From assembly GCF_000711235.1 (NCBI RefSeq), contig NZ_JOMI01000007.1, positions 744,001-808,000 on the forward strand: a stretch of DNA of 64,000 bases, written 5' to 3'. The position numbers and the translations under genes were made by a program. This DNA comes from Prevotella sp. 10(H). GTDB taxonomy: Bacteria; Bacteroidota; Bacteroidia; Bacteroidales; Dysgonomonadaceae. The notes beneath the pieces are model-generated. The model saw only the letters and a program-made list of their open reading frames with translations, was not told the origin of the DNA and did no database searches. Shown here one piece after another: positions 8,998 through 18,354 of this stretch (position 1 is its first letter; every line of letters begins with the position of its first letter).

Positions 8998-10071
8998 ATG
9001 AATTCTTTAATTAAAGTCGGGTTAATAGGCTTCGGCAGAATGGGCCGGTTCTATTTTGATGAAATGCAGAAAAGCGGACGGTGGAGCATCGCTTATATCT
9101 GCGATACAAATCCAAAATCACGTGAATTAGCTAAAAAAATTTCTCCCGGAACGAAAGTAGTAGAGAACGAAAATGAAATATTTAACGATCCTGAAGTTCA
9201 AGTCGTAGGCTTGTTTGCCCTTGCCAATTCACGGAAAGAACAAATAGAAAAAGCAATCAAAGGTGGTAAACACGTCATATCGGAAAAACCAATAGCCGAC
9301 ACAGTAGTTCGGGAATGGGCAGCCGTATATATTGCAGAAAATACCCAGCTTTTTACTACAGTGAATCTTTATCTGCGCAACTCATGGTATCATAACTTCA
9401 TAAAGAAATATATTTCGCAGGGTGAGATAGGCGAACTGGCTATTATTCGTGTATGTCATCTTACTCCGGGACTGGCTCCGGGAGAAGGACATGAATATGA
9501 AGGCCCGTCTTTCCACGATTGCGGTATGCATTATGTAGATATCGCCCGTTGGTATGCAGGATGTAATTTTAAGACATGGAATGCTCAGGCCGTACGTATG
9601 TGGGATTATAAAGACCCGTGGTGGCTTCAATGTCACGGAACATTCGAAAATGGGGTAGTATTTGATATTACACAGGGGCATGTTTACGGACAACTGTCAA
9701 AAGATCAGACGCACAATTCTTATATAGATATTATCGGAACAAAAGGTATAGCCCGTATGACGCATGATTTCAAAACAGCTGTAGTAGAGATTCATGGCGT
9801 TAACCAGACTATCAGGGAAGAAAGACCTTTCGGCGGAAAGAATATAGATGTATTGTGTGACTTGTTTGCCGATTCTATCGAATCCGGTGTGCGTCATCCA
9901 AATCTGCCAACACTGAAAGACTCCGCTATCGCATCCGAGTATGCATGGGAGTTCCTTGAAAATGCAAAAGGGAACGATCTGCCTGCAATAGGTGATATGC
10001 AGACCCTAGAAAAGATAATCGAACGCAGGAGAACTATGAAAAACGGATACGGCTTACTACAGCATACTTAA
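8998..10071 (+). CDS. Gfo/Idh/MocA-family NAD(P)-dependent sugar oxidoreductase
   Basis: 357 residues from the ATG at 8998; a TTG ten codons upstream is possible, but the Rossmann start favours 8998. The N-terminal nucleotide-binding fold begins VGLIGFGRMGRFYFDEM, and the family's catalytic-lysine motif appears as GGKHVISEKPIADT (EKP). The C-terminal alpha/beta domain contains HDCGMHYVDIARWYAG, with the conserved histidine. It has no signal peptide, so it is cytoplasmic. It starts an operon-like set with a TIM-barrel sugar isomerase/epimerase-like protein 22 bases downstream and a DUF1080 lipoprotein. In related Bacteroidota loci such dehydrogenases oxidise glycosides or sugars at C3. Substrate unknown. 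Confidence 0.85.
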   Translation: MNSLIKVGLIGFGRMGRFYFDEMQKSGRWSIAYICDTNPKSRELAKKISPGTKVVENENEIFNDPEVQVVGLFALANSRKEQIEKAIKGGKHVISEKPIADTVVREWAAVYIAENTQLFTTVNLYLRNSWYHNFIKKYISQGEIGELAIIRVCHLTPGLAPGEGHEYEGPSFHDCGMHYVDIARWYAGCNFKTWNAQAVRMWDYKDPWWLQCHGTFENGVVFDITQGHVYGQLSKDQTHNSYIDIIGTKGIARMTHDFKTAVVEIHGVNQTIREERPFGGKNIDVLCDLFADSIESGVRHPNLPTLKDSAIASEYAWEFLENAKGNDLPAIGDMQTLEKIIERRRTMKNGYGLLQHT

Positions 10072-10093
10072 AGAACCAATAAATAAACATATA

Positions 10094-11011
10094 ATGAGAA
10101 ACAAATTATTTTTTGCGGTAATATTCGCATGCATTACTTTCTTATCTCCTGTAGCTGTTTTGGCTCAGAATAAAGGAAAGGGGAAAAAAGATATAGCTAT
10201 TCAGCTTTATTCTGTAAGAGAAAGGATAAAAAGCGATGCTAATGAACCGGGCAAGTCCAATAGCGGATACATAGCGGTATTAAAGTTGCTTGGAGCAACA
10301 GGATATACGGCAGTTGAAGCAGCCGGCTATAATAACGGCATGTTTTACAACCGTACTCCTGAAGAATTTAAGAAAGATGTAGAATCTGCGGGCATGAAAG
10401 TTTTATCATCTCATTGTACTAAAGGGTTATCTGCTGAAGAATTAGCTTCCGGAGATTTTACCGAATCGTTGAAATGGTGGGATACTGCTATTAAGGCGCA
10501 CAAGGCAGCCGGAATGAAATATATCGTAACTCCGTGGCTGGAAATACCTAAAACAGTGAAAGACTTAAAAACATATTGCGACTACTACAATCAGGTGGGC
10601 AAAATGTGTAAAGAATATGGATTACAATACGGATATCATAATCATGCTCATGAATATGAAAAGGTAGAAGATCAGGTGAAAATGTTAGACTATATGATAG
10701 AAAATACAAATCCTGAATATGTTTTTATTGAAATGGATGTGTATTGGACTGTTATAGGTAAGAGTAGCCCTGTAGATTATTTTAAGAAATATCCGGGCAG
10801 ATTCAAAATGCTCCATATCAAAGACCATAGGGAAATCGGTCAGAGTGGAATGGTAGGCTTTGATGCAATATTCAAAAATGCTGATACAGCTGGAGTAAAA
10901 GATATCGTAGTAGAATTTGAAGGATATACTACTTCTATAGAAGATTGCCTTAAAATAAGCAATGATTATTTACAGCAAGCGCCTTTCGTTAAGACTTCTT
11001 ACGCTAAATAA
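10094..11011 (+). CDS. Exported sugar phosphate isomerase/epimerase-like TIM-barrel protein
   Basis: 305 residues with a signal peptide (about 1-25, ending VLAQ), so it acts in the periplasm. The rest is the xylose-isomerase-like TIM barrel: IAIQLYSVRERI on strand 1, GYTAVEAAGY with a metal-binding Glu, YGYHNHAHEYEK, FIEMDVYWT, MLHIKDH and IVVEFEGY. These carry the Glu/Asp/His/Glu metal site of the family. It sits between a Gfo/Idh/MocA dehydrogenase and a DUF1080-PHP lipoprotein. In characterised 3-keto-glycoside loci, proteins of this fold act as lyases or epimerases on 3-keto sugars. That role is inferred here from context. Confidence 0.8.
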   Translation: MRNKLFFAVIFACITFLSPVAVLAQNKGKGKKDIAIQLYSVRERIKSDANEPGKSNSGYIAVLKLLGATGYTAVEAAGYNNGMFYNRTPEEFKKDVESAGMKVLSSHCTKGLSAEELASGDFTESLKWWDTAIKAHKAAGMKYIVTPWLEIPKTVKDLKTYCDYYNQVGKMCKEYGLQYGYHNHAHEYEKVEDQVKMLDYMIENTNPEYVFIEMDVYWTVIGKSSPVDYFKKYPGRFKMLHIKDHREIGQSGMVGFDAIFKNADTAGVKDIVVEFEGYTTSIEDCLKISNDYLQQAPFVKTSYAK

Positions 11012-11108
11012 TATATTTGTACAGGAAGCAGAGGTATTTCGTTCACCAGACATACAGCCTTTGCTTCCTGTTTTTTGCATAAAACAAGCATCTGTAATAA
11101 TAAAAACT

Positions 11109-12494
11109 ATGAATAAGGCTTTCGCTATATTAATCTGCCTTTGCTCATTCTTTCTTTCTTCTTGCGATTCCTCGAAGAGTAAAGATCTATTCAATGGATT
11201 TGCAAATAAATACTGGGACACATCAGGCAATGTCACTATGAAAGACAGCATCTTTTCTCTAAAAGGGGAGCAATCTTATGCTGTATTGAAAAACGCCGAA
11301 TACCAAGATTTCGATCTGTGCATGGATTTACGTACCACAACAGGCGGAAAAGGATATATCGCTTTCCATACCGATTCTGAAGGTAAGGGACACCGTGTTG
11401 CGATCAATAATGACAGGCTCGACCCTGTTTGGTGGAGAATGACTGGCAGCCTTATGTCGGTTCGTAATCTAACAAAAAGTTTTGTGAAAGAAAATGAATG
11501 GTTTAAGATGAACATTCGCGTTGAAGGTCAATCGGTAACAGTAAGGATAAATGACGAGCCGGTTGTTGAATATATCGAGCCTTCACGACCTTTCAGAACA
11601 GAGAAAAATATACGCTCAATTCTTTCTCAGGGAACATTTTCATTAGTTAGTACAGGATTAGGCGCCATACAATTTAAAAATATCCATGTAGAAGCATTGG
11701 ATAGGAAAATTATAAACATTCCTGCCCAACTTGAAGTTGCTAAAGATGAGCAATCAGATGATATTATTCGTCTGCATCAGGAAGATTTTCCTGTACTTGA
11801 TTATCACGTACATCTGAAAGGTGGACTGACAAAAGAAAATGCTGCAAAACAATCGCGTAAACTGGGAATTAATTATGCCATAGCACCTAATTGCGGCATA
11901 GGCTTCCCGATCACCGATGATAAAGGAATATACGATTTTCTTAAAACCATGCGTACAGAGCCGTTTATTTTGGCTATGCAGGCAGAAGGAAGGGAATGGC
12001 TAACTACTTTTTCGCAGGAAGCACGTGATGAATTTGATTTCGTATTTACCGATGCATTGACATTTACAGACAAAAAAGGACGTCGGACTCGTCTTTGGAT
12101 TAAAGAAGAAACATGGATAGAGAATGAGCAGGAATATATGGATATGATTGTAGATAAAATATGTGATGTATTGCAGGAACCGGTCGATATATATGTAAAT
12201 CCTTGTTTCCTACCTGAGCCTATGGATCAACGTTATGATGAATTCTGGACGGAAGCACGAATGGATAAATTTGTTGATGCATTGGCAAAGAGCGGTAAAG
12301 CATTGGAAATAAATGAACTTTACCAGATACCGAACAAAGCAATTATAATGAAGGCCAAAGCCGCAGGCGTAAAATTCACTTTCGGATCGAATAATGTAAC
12401 GCCGGAAGTGAGTAAACTCGAATACAGTATCTATATGAAAAATGAATGTGGACTGACGGCAAGTGATATGTATAAACCGAAAATAAAAATATAG
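11109..12494 (+). CDS. Lipoprotein fusing a DUF1080 (3-keto-glycoside hydrolase-like) domain to a PHP-like domain
   Basis: 461 residues from the ATG at 11109, where a lipoprotein signal (LICLCSFFLSSCDSS) begins; an in-frame start at 10962 overlaps the previous gene and is unlikely. Residues about 25-200 look like DUF1080 (LamG/GH16-like beta-sandwich: GFANKYWDTSG, GKGYIAFHTDSEGKGHRVAI, NEWFKMNIRVEGQSVTVRIN). Residues about 225-455 resemble a PHP/amidohydrolase metal domain: LDYHVHLKGG (HxH), MQAEGREW, INELYQIPN and FTFGSNNV. The last motif has Asn where many PHP proteins have Asp (GSDAH). DUF1080 proteins are linked to cleavage of 3-keto-glycosides; the PHP half's job is unknown. It ends the oxidoreductase operon. 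Confidence 0.72.
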   Translation: MNKAFAILICLCSFFLSSCDSSKSKDLFNGFANKYWDTSGNVTMKDSIFSLKGEQSYAVLKNAEYQDFDLCMDLRTTTGGKGYIAFHTDSEGKGHRVAINNDRLDPVWWRMTGSLMSVRNLTKSFVKENEWFKMNIRVEGQSVTVRINDEPVVEYIEPSRPFRTEKNIRSILSQGTFSLVSTGLGAIQFKNIHVEALDRKIINIPAQLEVAKDEQSDDIIRLHQEDFPVLDYHVHLKGGLTKENAAKQSRKLGINYAIAPNCGIGFPITDDKGIYDFLKTMRTEPFILAMQAEGREWLTTFSQEARDEFDFVFTDALTFTDKKGRRTRLWIKEETWIENEQEYMDMIVDKICDVLQEPVDIYVNPCFLPEPMDQRYDEFWTEARMDKFVDALAKSGKALEINELYQIPNKAIIMKAKAAGVKFTFGSNNVTPEVSKLEYSIYMKNECGLTASDMYKPKIKI

Positions 12495-12558
12495 GATTGG
12501 TCAATTCTATTGTTTTCCATATGTAAGAAAGTTCTAAGAGTTTAGTTAATGAAAAATG

Positions 12559-12597
12559 AAGCCTCCTTCCGATCGAAGTGGGCTTTATTCTTTTTTG
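12559..12597 (+). terminator. Terminator after the DUF1080-PHP gene
   Basis: AAGCC (12559-12563) pairs with GGCTT (12581-12585), with an inner CTTC/GAAG stem, followed by TATTCTTTTTT. Confidence 0.7.
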
Positions 12598-12687
12598 TAC
12601 CAGTTTGATTCTAAACAAAAGCAATGCCTAAGGTGTTAATTATGTGAATTGTAATTGATTTATAAACTTCAGTAAACTAAGCAAAAT

Positions 12688-13611
12688 ATGAAGAAGATTT
12701 TTGTTCTATCTATATTGGCAATTCTCTTTGCGGCATGTTCCAGCGATGATGATGACAATCTGGATAACCAGTTGGTACCTATTTCCTTAAATAGTAAATT
12801 AGTAGTCGAACCGAGAGAAACCCGTCAGGATACACAGATAGCGGCAGGTCAGCAGGTAAGTTTCTTTGTAACTAAGGCAGGCAATGCAGCAGATATAGTA
12901 TATAATAATGCTATTCTTACAGCAGACGGCAGTGGAAATTTTACCTATTCTTATGGCAGTGAAAATACATTGTATTATCCTTTGGATAATTCAAAGGTAG
13001 ATTTTTATGCGATTCATCCTTACTCGGTTAATAACAGTTTATCCAATACTTTAGGTTTTGAGGTGAAACAGAACCAGTCCCTTATCACTGACTTCCTTAA
13101 TTCGGATTTGCTTTATACAAAGAGCGAAGAGGTTGAGAAATCAACAAGAGCAATTGGCCTGATTTTTGCACATAAATTATCGAAGATAACATTTGAAGTA
13201 ATACAAGGCCCCGGAGGAGATTTGACACAGTTAAATGCAATTGAGATACTGAATGTGGAAAGTCAGATAAACATGAGTCTGTCAGACGGCGTATTGTCTG
13301 CTTCTACCTCTTCTCCTACAACAATCAATCCATATGGAGTGCGTGCCGGTACTTCCGGTGAAACGACTGTGACAGGTATATCCGCAATAATAGTACCTCA
13401 ATTATTTTCTTCGGCAGTAGGTAAACCATTATTCCGATTTACACTTGGGGCTACAAATTTCCTTTATACACCTTCTGCTGATATAAATTTTGAAACGGGA
13501 AAGAAGTATAATTACCGGATAACTATAAGGGATAACGGTCTGAGTGTTACTTCTAAAATTGAGGATTGGCTTGCTACTGACGATACAGAAGGAGAAGGTA
13601 CACCTGAATAA
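12688..13611 (+). CDS. Fimbrillin family (Mfa-like) surface lipoprotein 1
   Basis: 307 residues. The lipobox LFAAC is followed directly by SSDDDDN, matching the SDDDD-type lipoprotein export signal that sends lipoproteins to the cell surface in Bacteroides. The body has fimbrillin-like hallmarks: YPLDNSKVDFYAIHPYS, DFLNSDLLYTKS, LIFAHKLSKITFEVIQG and FETGKKYNYRITI near the C-terminus. It is the first of three consecutive fimbrillin-like genes, 76 bases before the next. Such proteins form fimbrial shafts, tips or anchors, or act as surface adhesins. No Mfa2/FimB-type anchor or usher-like gene is recognised nearby. Confidence 0.8.
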   Translation: MKKIFVLSILAILFAACSSDDDDNLDNQLVPISLNSKLVVEPRETRQDTQIAAGQQVSFFVTKAGNAADIVYNNAILTADGSGNFTYSYGSENTLYYPLDNSKVDFYAIHPYSVNNSLSNTLGFEVKQNQSLITDFLNSDLLYTKSEEVEKSTRAIGLIFAHKLSKITFEVIQGPGGDLTQLNAIEILNVESQINMSLSDGVLSASTSSPTTINPYGVRAGTSGETTVTGISAIIVPQLFSSAVGKPLFRFTLGATNFLYTPSADINFETGKKYNYRITIRDNGLSVTSKIEDWLATDDTEGEGTPE

Positions 13612-13687
13612 ATATATTACATATAATGATCATGGGTGAAAGATAATGCAATCTTTTGCCTGTGATTATTTAAAATATTGATTTGAT

Positions 13688-14548
13688 ATGAAAATAAACT
13701 GGTTAGTCTTGTCTCTTGGTATATTATTACTGGCTGGCTGTACATCGGACGATTGTGATTCCGATCCGCAGAAACTTGTATTGAATATATCTATAGAAAG
13801 TACGAGAATAGCCAAGGAGGAATTTAACCAAGGAGACAATATAGGCTTATATTTGGTTGATTATGCCAATGGCTCTCCCGGAATATTGGGTAATGCATCC
13901 ACTGCCCGTGCGACTAATATAAAATATACTTATGATAATTCCTTTTGGTATGCAGAGCCCGGAAAAGATATTTTCCTGGAAGATAATTACAGTGATTTGT
14001 ATGTATATTATCCATATGATGAAGAGATGAGCAGCGCTTCCGGTAAAACTGATCTTACAGCTTATCCCTTTTCTATTCAACCCGACCAAAGAATATCTTC
14101 CGAGGAAAATGATTTTTTATGGGGGAAAACCGAACAGCTTTCTGCTTCCAACAACCGGGCAATAATTATTTTCCGGCATTTGATGAGCCGATGTGAAATC
14201 AATCTGAAGTTCAATGATGCTCAGGAAATCACATGGGAACCCGATTTGACAATTTACAATACAAAAACAAATGCGACAATAAATTTACGGGTAGGTTCTG
14301 TAACTCCGGTTTCAGGAACAGAAGCAATAAAGCCATTTGTAAACCTGAATACAAAACCGGGATTTGATATTACCTATAATGCGATTATTTTACCACAAAC
14401 AATACCTTCCGGTACACCTTTATTTACGGTGAACAACGGAACGGAAATTTTACAATATGTGACCGAAACGGAAATTGTAATAAAGCCTCAAAGCCTCTAT
14501 ACATTTAACCTGACAGTTGGTGACGCAACTATAAACAGAAGATTATGA
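13688..14548 (+). CDS. Fimbrillin family surface lipoprotein 2
   Basis: 286 residues with a short signal ending LLAGC followed by TSDDCDSD, an acidic surface-export-like signal. Fimbrillin-like features are present: EFNQGDNIGLYLVDY, FLEDNYSDLYVYYPYD, DFLWGKTEQL, IIFRHLMSRCEINLKF and IVIKPQSLYTFNLTV. It is divergent in sequence from its neighbours but shares the order of motifs. Its stop overlaps the next gene by 4 bases (ATGA), which implies translational coupling. It probably belongs to the same surface assembly as the genes on both sides. Confidence 0.78.
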   Translation: MKINWLVLSLGILLLAGCTSDDCDSDPQKLVLNISIESTRIAKEEFNQGDNIGLYLVDYANGSPGILGNASTARATNIKYTYDNSFWYAEPGKDIFLEDNYSDLYVYYPYDEEMSSASGKTDLTAYPFSIQPDQRISSEENDFLWGKTEQLSASNNRAIIIFRHLMSRCEINLKFNDAQEITWEPDLTIYNTKTNATINLRVGSVTPVSGTEAIKPFVNLNTKPGFDITYNAIILPQTIPSGTPLFTVNNGTEILQYVTETEIVIKPQSLYTFNLTVGDATINRRL

Positions 14549-16449
14549 TTGGAATAAAAAATATACCCATATATATATTATTGGTCTCCGCTGTCTTGTT
14601 CTGGAGTTGTTCGAATGATGACGATGATGACAGGCAGCCGGAAACAGAATATATTACCTTATTTCCGAAGGTAGAACATTCTCCGGCACGTATAAGCGGG
14701 AATAATTTCGATACAGGAGATAAGATAGGAGTATTTGTAGTGCCATATACAGATGAAGCCGGTACTATACCGGGTGACATAGGCACATCGAATTATGCTG
14801 TAAATGTAGAACATACATACAACGGTACAAGCTGGCTGACAAATAACGGTATCAAAATTCCTTGGCCTAATCCTGAGCGGAATGTTGATATATTTTCTTA
14901 TTATCCTTATATGGACGGATTCGGGAGCCCCGATCCACATGCAGCTGAGTTCTCTGTTCAGGCAGACCAGCGGACACAAGCCGGATATACAAATAGTGAC
15001 TTCCTTTGGTCTGAGGTAACTTCCGTAGCTCCGACAAGAGATCCTATAGACCTGCTATTTTCACATAAGCTGAGCAAAGTCAGGATCAACGTCCGGTCTA
15101 TAATCAATATTTCGGATGAGGACTTTCAGTCTGCAATAGTCAGTATATTGAATTTGAAAGATAAATCAATCATTGACCTTTCTACAGGTAGAGTAACTGT
15201 CTCCGAACAAGATACACGTCCCAAAATATTTACATACCGTCATTCCAGTGCGGCTTTGGGCTATAGTATGAGTGCTGAAGCTATTGTTATTCCGCAAACC
15301 GTTGCGAGTGGTAGCCCTTTTATTCGTGTAGATTTTCCTACGACCGGAACGCGATATAATTATTCACCTACGAATATAATTGAACTGGAATCAGGAAAAG
15401 AGCGTACTTTTAATATTACAATTACAAGTACGGGAATTTCCGTAGCAGTCGGTGAAATTACTGATTGGGAACCATCTGATGTAATTCATGGTGAAATAGG
15501 GAAGCCTTTACCGAAAGTAGTCGATTTAGCAGACATCGACTGGAATCAATCTCTTGTATACAGAGTATATGACAATGGTATACCATTGGCGGAGATAAGC
15601 AGGGAATATGTATATAGGACCGGTACGGTAGACTATCCGGCTATAGTTGTATATAAAATTGGCAGCGATGGGCTTCCTGTTCGTACTAATGCATTAATTG
15701 CCCGTGTTTATAATCGTAACCGTAATATGTCGACAAATGAATATGATCTTAATACGGCAAATGTGCATGGCGGTTCGGTATCATTCAATACCAGTAATGC
15801 TATCAGTTCATATACGGCTGGTGGACGTGCACTGATAAATAAAGTAGAAATAACCGAAACTGGAATTAGTATAGCCAATGATAACGCAATCAGTATATTG
15901 GCTTTATCTCCGTATGTCCTGCATGATGTTGACAACAATGAATATTCGATAGTCAAGGTAAGCAATCAGTACTGGATGTCGGAAAATCTGAAAACAGAGC
16001 ATTACCGTGATGGCTCAGATCTTACGTACTATTATTACAATAATGATATTACGAATAAAGAAATTTACGGAGGACTTTATACATGGGCTGTTGCAACAGA
16101 TGCAAGAGGCATCTGCCCTGATGGCTGGCATGTACCTGTCAATAATGATTTTGTTACTATATATGAATATCTCAGACCGGATGCCGGAGGTAAGATGAAA
16201 GCAAATACATTATGGAGTAATCTGAATAATAATAACAATGTGAGTGGCTTTACCGGATTGCCAGGAGGGCGACGTACAAATACTGGTGTTTTCAACGAGA
16301 TACGTCAATATGGCCAGTGGTGGACATCAACAGCTACAAGTACGACTGATGCTTACAGATTATATCTCGATTACGGCAATGTGGCAATGCACAATGTAAC
16401 GTTGGCTAAGACATATACACAGTCTATACGCTGTGTGAGAGATAATTAA
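14545..16449 (+). CDS. Fimbrillin-like lipoprotein with C-terminal FISUMP domain
   Basis: 634 residues, starting in the ATGA overlap with the previous gene. The lipobox LFWSC is followed by SNDDDDDRQ, an SDDDD-like surface-export signal. The N-terminal half (about 30-310) is fimbrillin-like (NNFDTGDKIGVFVVPY, NVDIFSYYPYMDG, DLLFSHKLSKVRINV, LESGKERTFNITI). A linker leads to a FISUMP domain (about 470-634: NQYWMSENLKTEHYRDG, GICPDGWHVPVNNDFVTIYE, SIRCVRDN). The joining of a fimbrial-type domain to FISUMP suggests a tip or adhesin-like subunit, which is inference. No terminator is obvious before the glutamine synthetase gene. Confidence 0.8.
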   Translation: MIGIKNIPIYILLVSAVLFWSCSNDDDDDRQPETEYITLFPKVEHSPARISGNNFDTGDKIGVFVVPYTDEAGTIPGDIGTSNYAVNVEHTYNGTSWLTNNGIKIPWPNPERNVDIFSYYPYMDGFGSPDPHAAEFSVQADQRTQAGYTNSDFLWSEVTSVAPTRDPIDLLFSHKLSKVRINVRSIINISDEDFQSAIVSILNLKDKSIIDLSTGRVTVSEQDTRPKIFTYRHSSAALGYSMSAEAIVIPQTVASGSPFIRVDFPTTGTRYNYSPTNIIELESGKERTFNITITSTGISVAVGEITDWEPSDVIHGEIGKPLPKVVDLADIDWNQSLVYRVYDNGIPLAEISREYVYRTGTVDYPAIVVYKIGSDGLPVRTNALIARVYNRNRNMSTNEYDLNTANVHGGSVSFNTSNAISSYTAGGRALINKVEITETGISIANDNAISILALSPYVLHDVDNNEYSIVKVSNQYWMSENLKTEHYRDGSDLTYYYYNNDITNKEIYGGLYTWAVATDARGICPDGWHVPVNNDFVTIYEYLRPDAGGKMKANTLWSNLNNNNNVSGFTGLPGGRRTNTGVFNEIRQYGQWWTSTATSTTDAYRLYLDYGNVAMHNVTLAKTYTQSIRCVRDN

Positions 16450-16565
16450 TATTGATCCTTCTTTTAAAGGAAAATGATATAAAGTATAGAAGCGATATTC
16501 CAAAGGGTATTGCTTTTTTATTTAGATATTCCGGCTTTTTAGTATGCCTGTTCGTGTCTAATTAT

Positions 16566-16573
16566 TATATTCG
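16566..16573 (+). promoter_or_regulatory. Candidate -7 element before glutamine synthetase
   Basis: TATATTCG differs from TAnnTTTG at one base and lies 45 bases before the ATG at 16618. The upstream -33 match is weak (TTCG at 16551-16554). Confidence 0.3.
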
Positions 16574-16617
16574 TAGTTTTGATTTAAAATTAACTAAACC
16601 AATAACACTTAACAGCT

Positions 16618-18120
16618 ATGGAAACAGAACCAAAAATGTACACTAAACCATTGACAGAAGCAATAGGAAAACCGGCATCGGAATTAACAAAGGCAGATAT
16701 CATTAAATACATTGAAGAGAACGATGTGAAGATGGTAAATTTTATGTATCCGGCTGCTGATGGTCGATTAAAGACATTGAACTTTGTTGTCAACGATAGC
16801 GAGTACCTGGATATTATTCTATCTTATGGTGAGAGGGTCGACGGTTCAAGTTTGTTTCCTTTCATAGAAGCCGGAAGTAGCGATTTATATGTTGTACCCC
16901 GTTTTCGTACTGCTTTTATAGATCCATTCTCGGAATTGCCGACCATGTGCTTTTTATGTTCATACTTCAATAAAGACGGCGATCGCCTTGATAATTCTCC
17001 GGAATATACGCTGCATAAAGCGTCTAAAGCTTTTACAGAGGTGACAGGAATGACTTTCGAAGCGATGGGAGAACTGGAATATTATGTAATATCTGATGAC
17101 GATGAAGCTTTTGCAGCCACCGATCAGAAAGGTTACCATGAATCGGGTCCATTTGCAAAATATAATCAATTTCGCATGATGTGTATGCAATATATTGCAC
17201 AGACAGGCGGGCAAGTCAAATACGGGCATTCCGAAGTAGGGAACTTTACACAAGATGGCAAGATCTATGAGCAAAACGAGATCGAATTCTTACCGACCAA
17301 TGCAGAAGATGCTGCCGATCAGTTAGTTTTGGCAAAATGGATAATCCGGAATCTTGCTTATGAGTATGGAGTAGACGTTACTTTTGCACCTAAAATTACT
17401 GTAGGAAAAGCAGGGTCAGGGATGCATGTCCATATGCAGATAATGAAAGACGGTAAGAACCAGATGCTTGAAAATGGTGTATTGTCCAAAACCGCAAAAA
17501 AAGCTATCGCAGGAATGATGCTTTTGGCTCCGTCAATTACCGCATTCGGCAATACCAATCCAAGTTCGTACTTAAGGTTAGTTCCTAATCAGGAAGCGCC
17601 TACCAGTGTCTGCTGGGGTGACCGCAACAGATCGGTACTAGTCCGTGTGCCATTAGGATGGACATCAAAGAAAGATATGTCATCTCAAGTAAACCCTTTA
17701 GAAAAACCTATTGACGTTAGCAGCTTACAGAAACAAACCGTAGAAATGCGTTCGCCTGACGGGTCGGCAGATGTTTATCAGTTGTTGGCAGGGCTTGCGG
17801 TAGCCTGCCGCATTGGTTTTGAACGGCGGGATGCATTGGAAATAGCTGAGCGCACATATGTGAATGTCAATATACATCGTGCCGAATATAAAGAGCAGAC
17901 CGCTAACCTTGAACATTTACCTGACAGTTGTATGGCCTCAGCTGAGAAATTGCGGGAACAGCGTGCCGCATACGAAGAGTTTAACGTTTTCAGTCCGGGA
18001 TTTATAGATGGTATAATAAACAAGCTGGAATCTTATAACGACGCTTCTTTGCGGGAGGAACTGGAGAATAATTCAGGAAAAATGCAGGAGTTGGTGAAAA
18101 CTTATTTTTATTGCGGATAA
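16618..18120 (+). CDS. glnA: Glutamine synthetase family protein
   Basis: 500 residues, close to the usual size of type I-like enzymes. The beta-grasp N-terminal domain (about 30-125) is followed by the catalytic domain. Motifs include GELEYYV (metal-binding Glu), NEIEFLPTNAEDAADQ, GKAGSGMHVHMQI (the ammonia/glutamate site near the His), TNPSSYLRLVPNQEAP and RNRSVLVRVPLGW (ATP/glutamate-binding Arg). Near the C-terminus, where the E. coli enzyme carries its adenylylated Tyr in NLYDLP, this protein has NLEHLP. Control by adenylylation is therefore unlikely. It makes glutamine from glutamate, ammonia and ATP, or acts on a related gamma-glutamyl acceptor. A strong terminator follows. Confidence 0.85.
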   Translation: METEPKMYTKPLTEAIGKPASELTKADIIKYIEENDVKMVNFMYPAADGRLKTLNFVVNDSEYLDIILSYGERVDGSSLFPFIEAGSSDLYVVPRFRTAFIDPFSELPTMCFLCSYFNKDGDRLDNSPEYTLHKASKAFTEVTGMTFEAMGELEYYVISDDDEAFAATDQKGYHESGPFAKYNQFRMMCMQYIAQTGGQVKYGHSEVGNFTQDGKIYEQNEIEFLPTNAEDAADQLVLAKWIIRNLAYEYGVDVTFAPKITVGKAGSGMHVHMQIMKDGKNQMLENGVLSKTAKKAIAGMMLLAPSITAFGNTNPSSYLRLVPNQEAPTSVCWGDRNRSVLVRVPLGWTSKKDMSSQVNPLEKPIDVSSLQKQTVEMRSPDGSADVYQLLAGLAVACRIGFERRDALEIAERTYVNVNIHRAEYKEQTANLEHLPDSCMASAEKLREQRAAYEEFNVFSPGFIDGIINKLESYNDASLREELENNSGKMQELVKTYFYCG

Positions 18121-18176
18121 TTTAAAAGCTTTTTAATAAGATTGAAACTTACTAATTAAAATAATGTGAATTTATT

Positions 18177-18211
18177 AAAATAGACCTCCCATTTAGGAAG
18201 TCTATTTTTTT
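18177..18211 (+). terminator. Terminator after glutamine synthetase
   Basis: AAAATAGAC pairs with GTCTATTTT, with inner TCC/GGA pairs, followed by a run of seven or more T. The A-rich left side would also let it work in reverse. Confidence 0.8.
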
Positions 18212-18354
18212 ATTATATAGTAAATTATCTCAAAGTCATTTATATGGATTGTATTGATTTTGAAAGAGATATGTAATTATTTAGATTATAATCAAACCTT
18301 TGATTTGAAATTATTGTTAACTAAATAATTGTAATCACTTTAAAAAATATCAAT

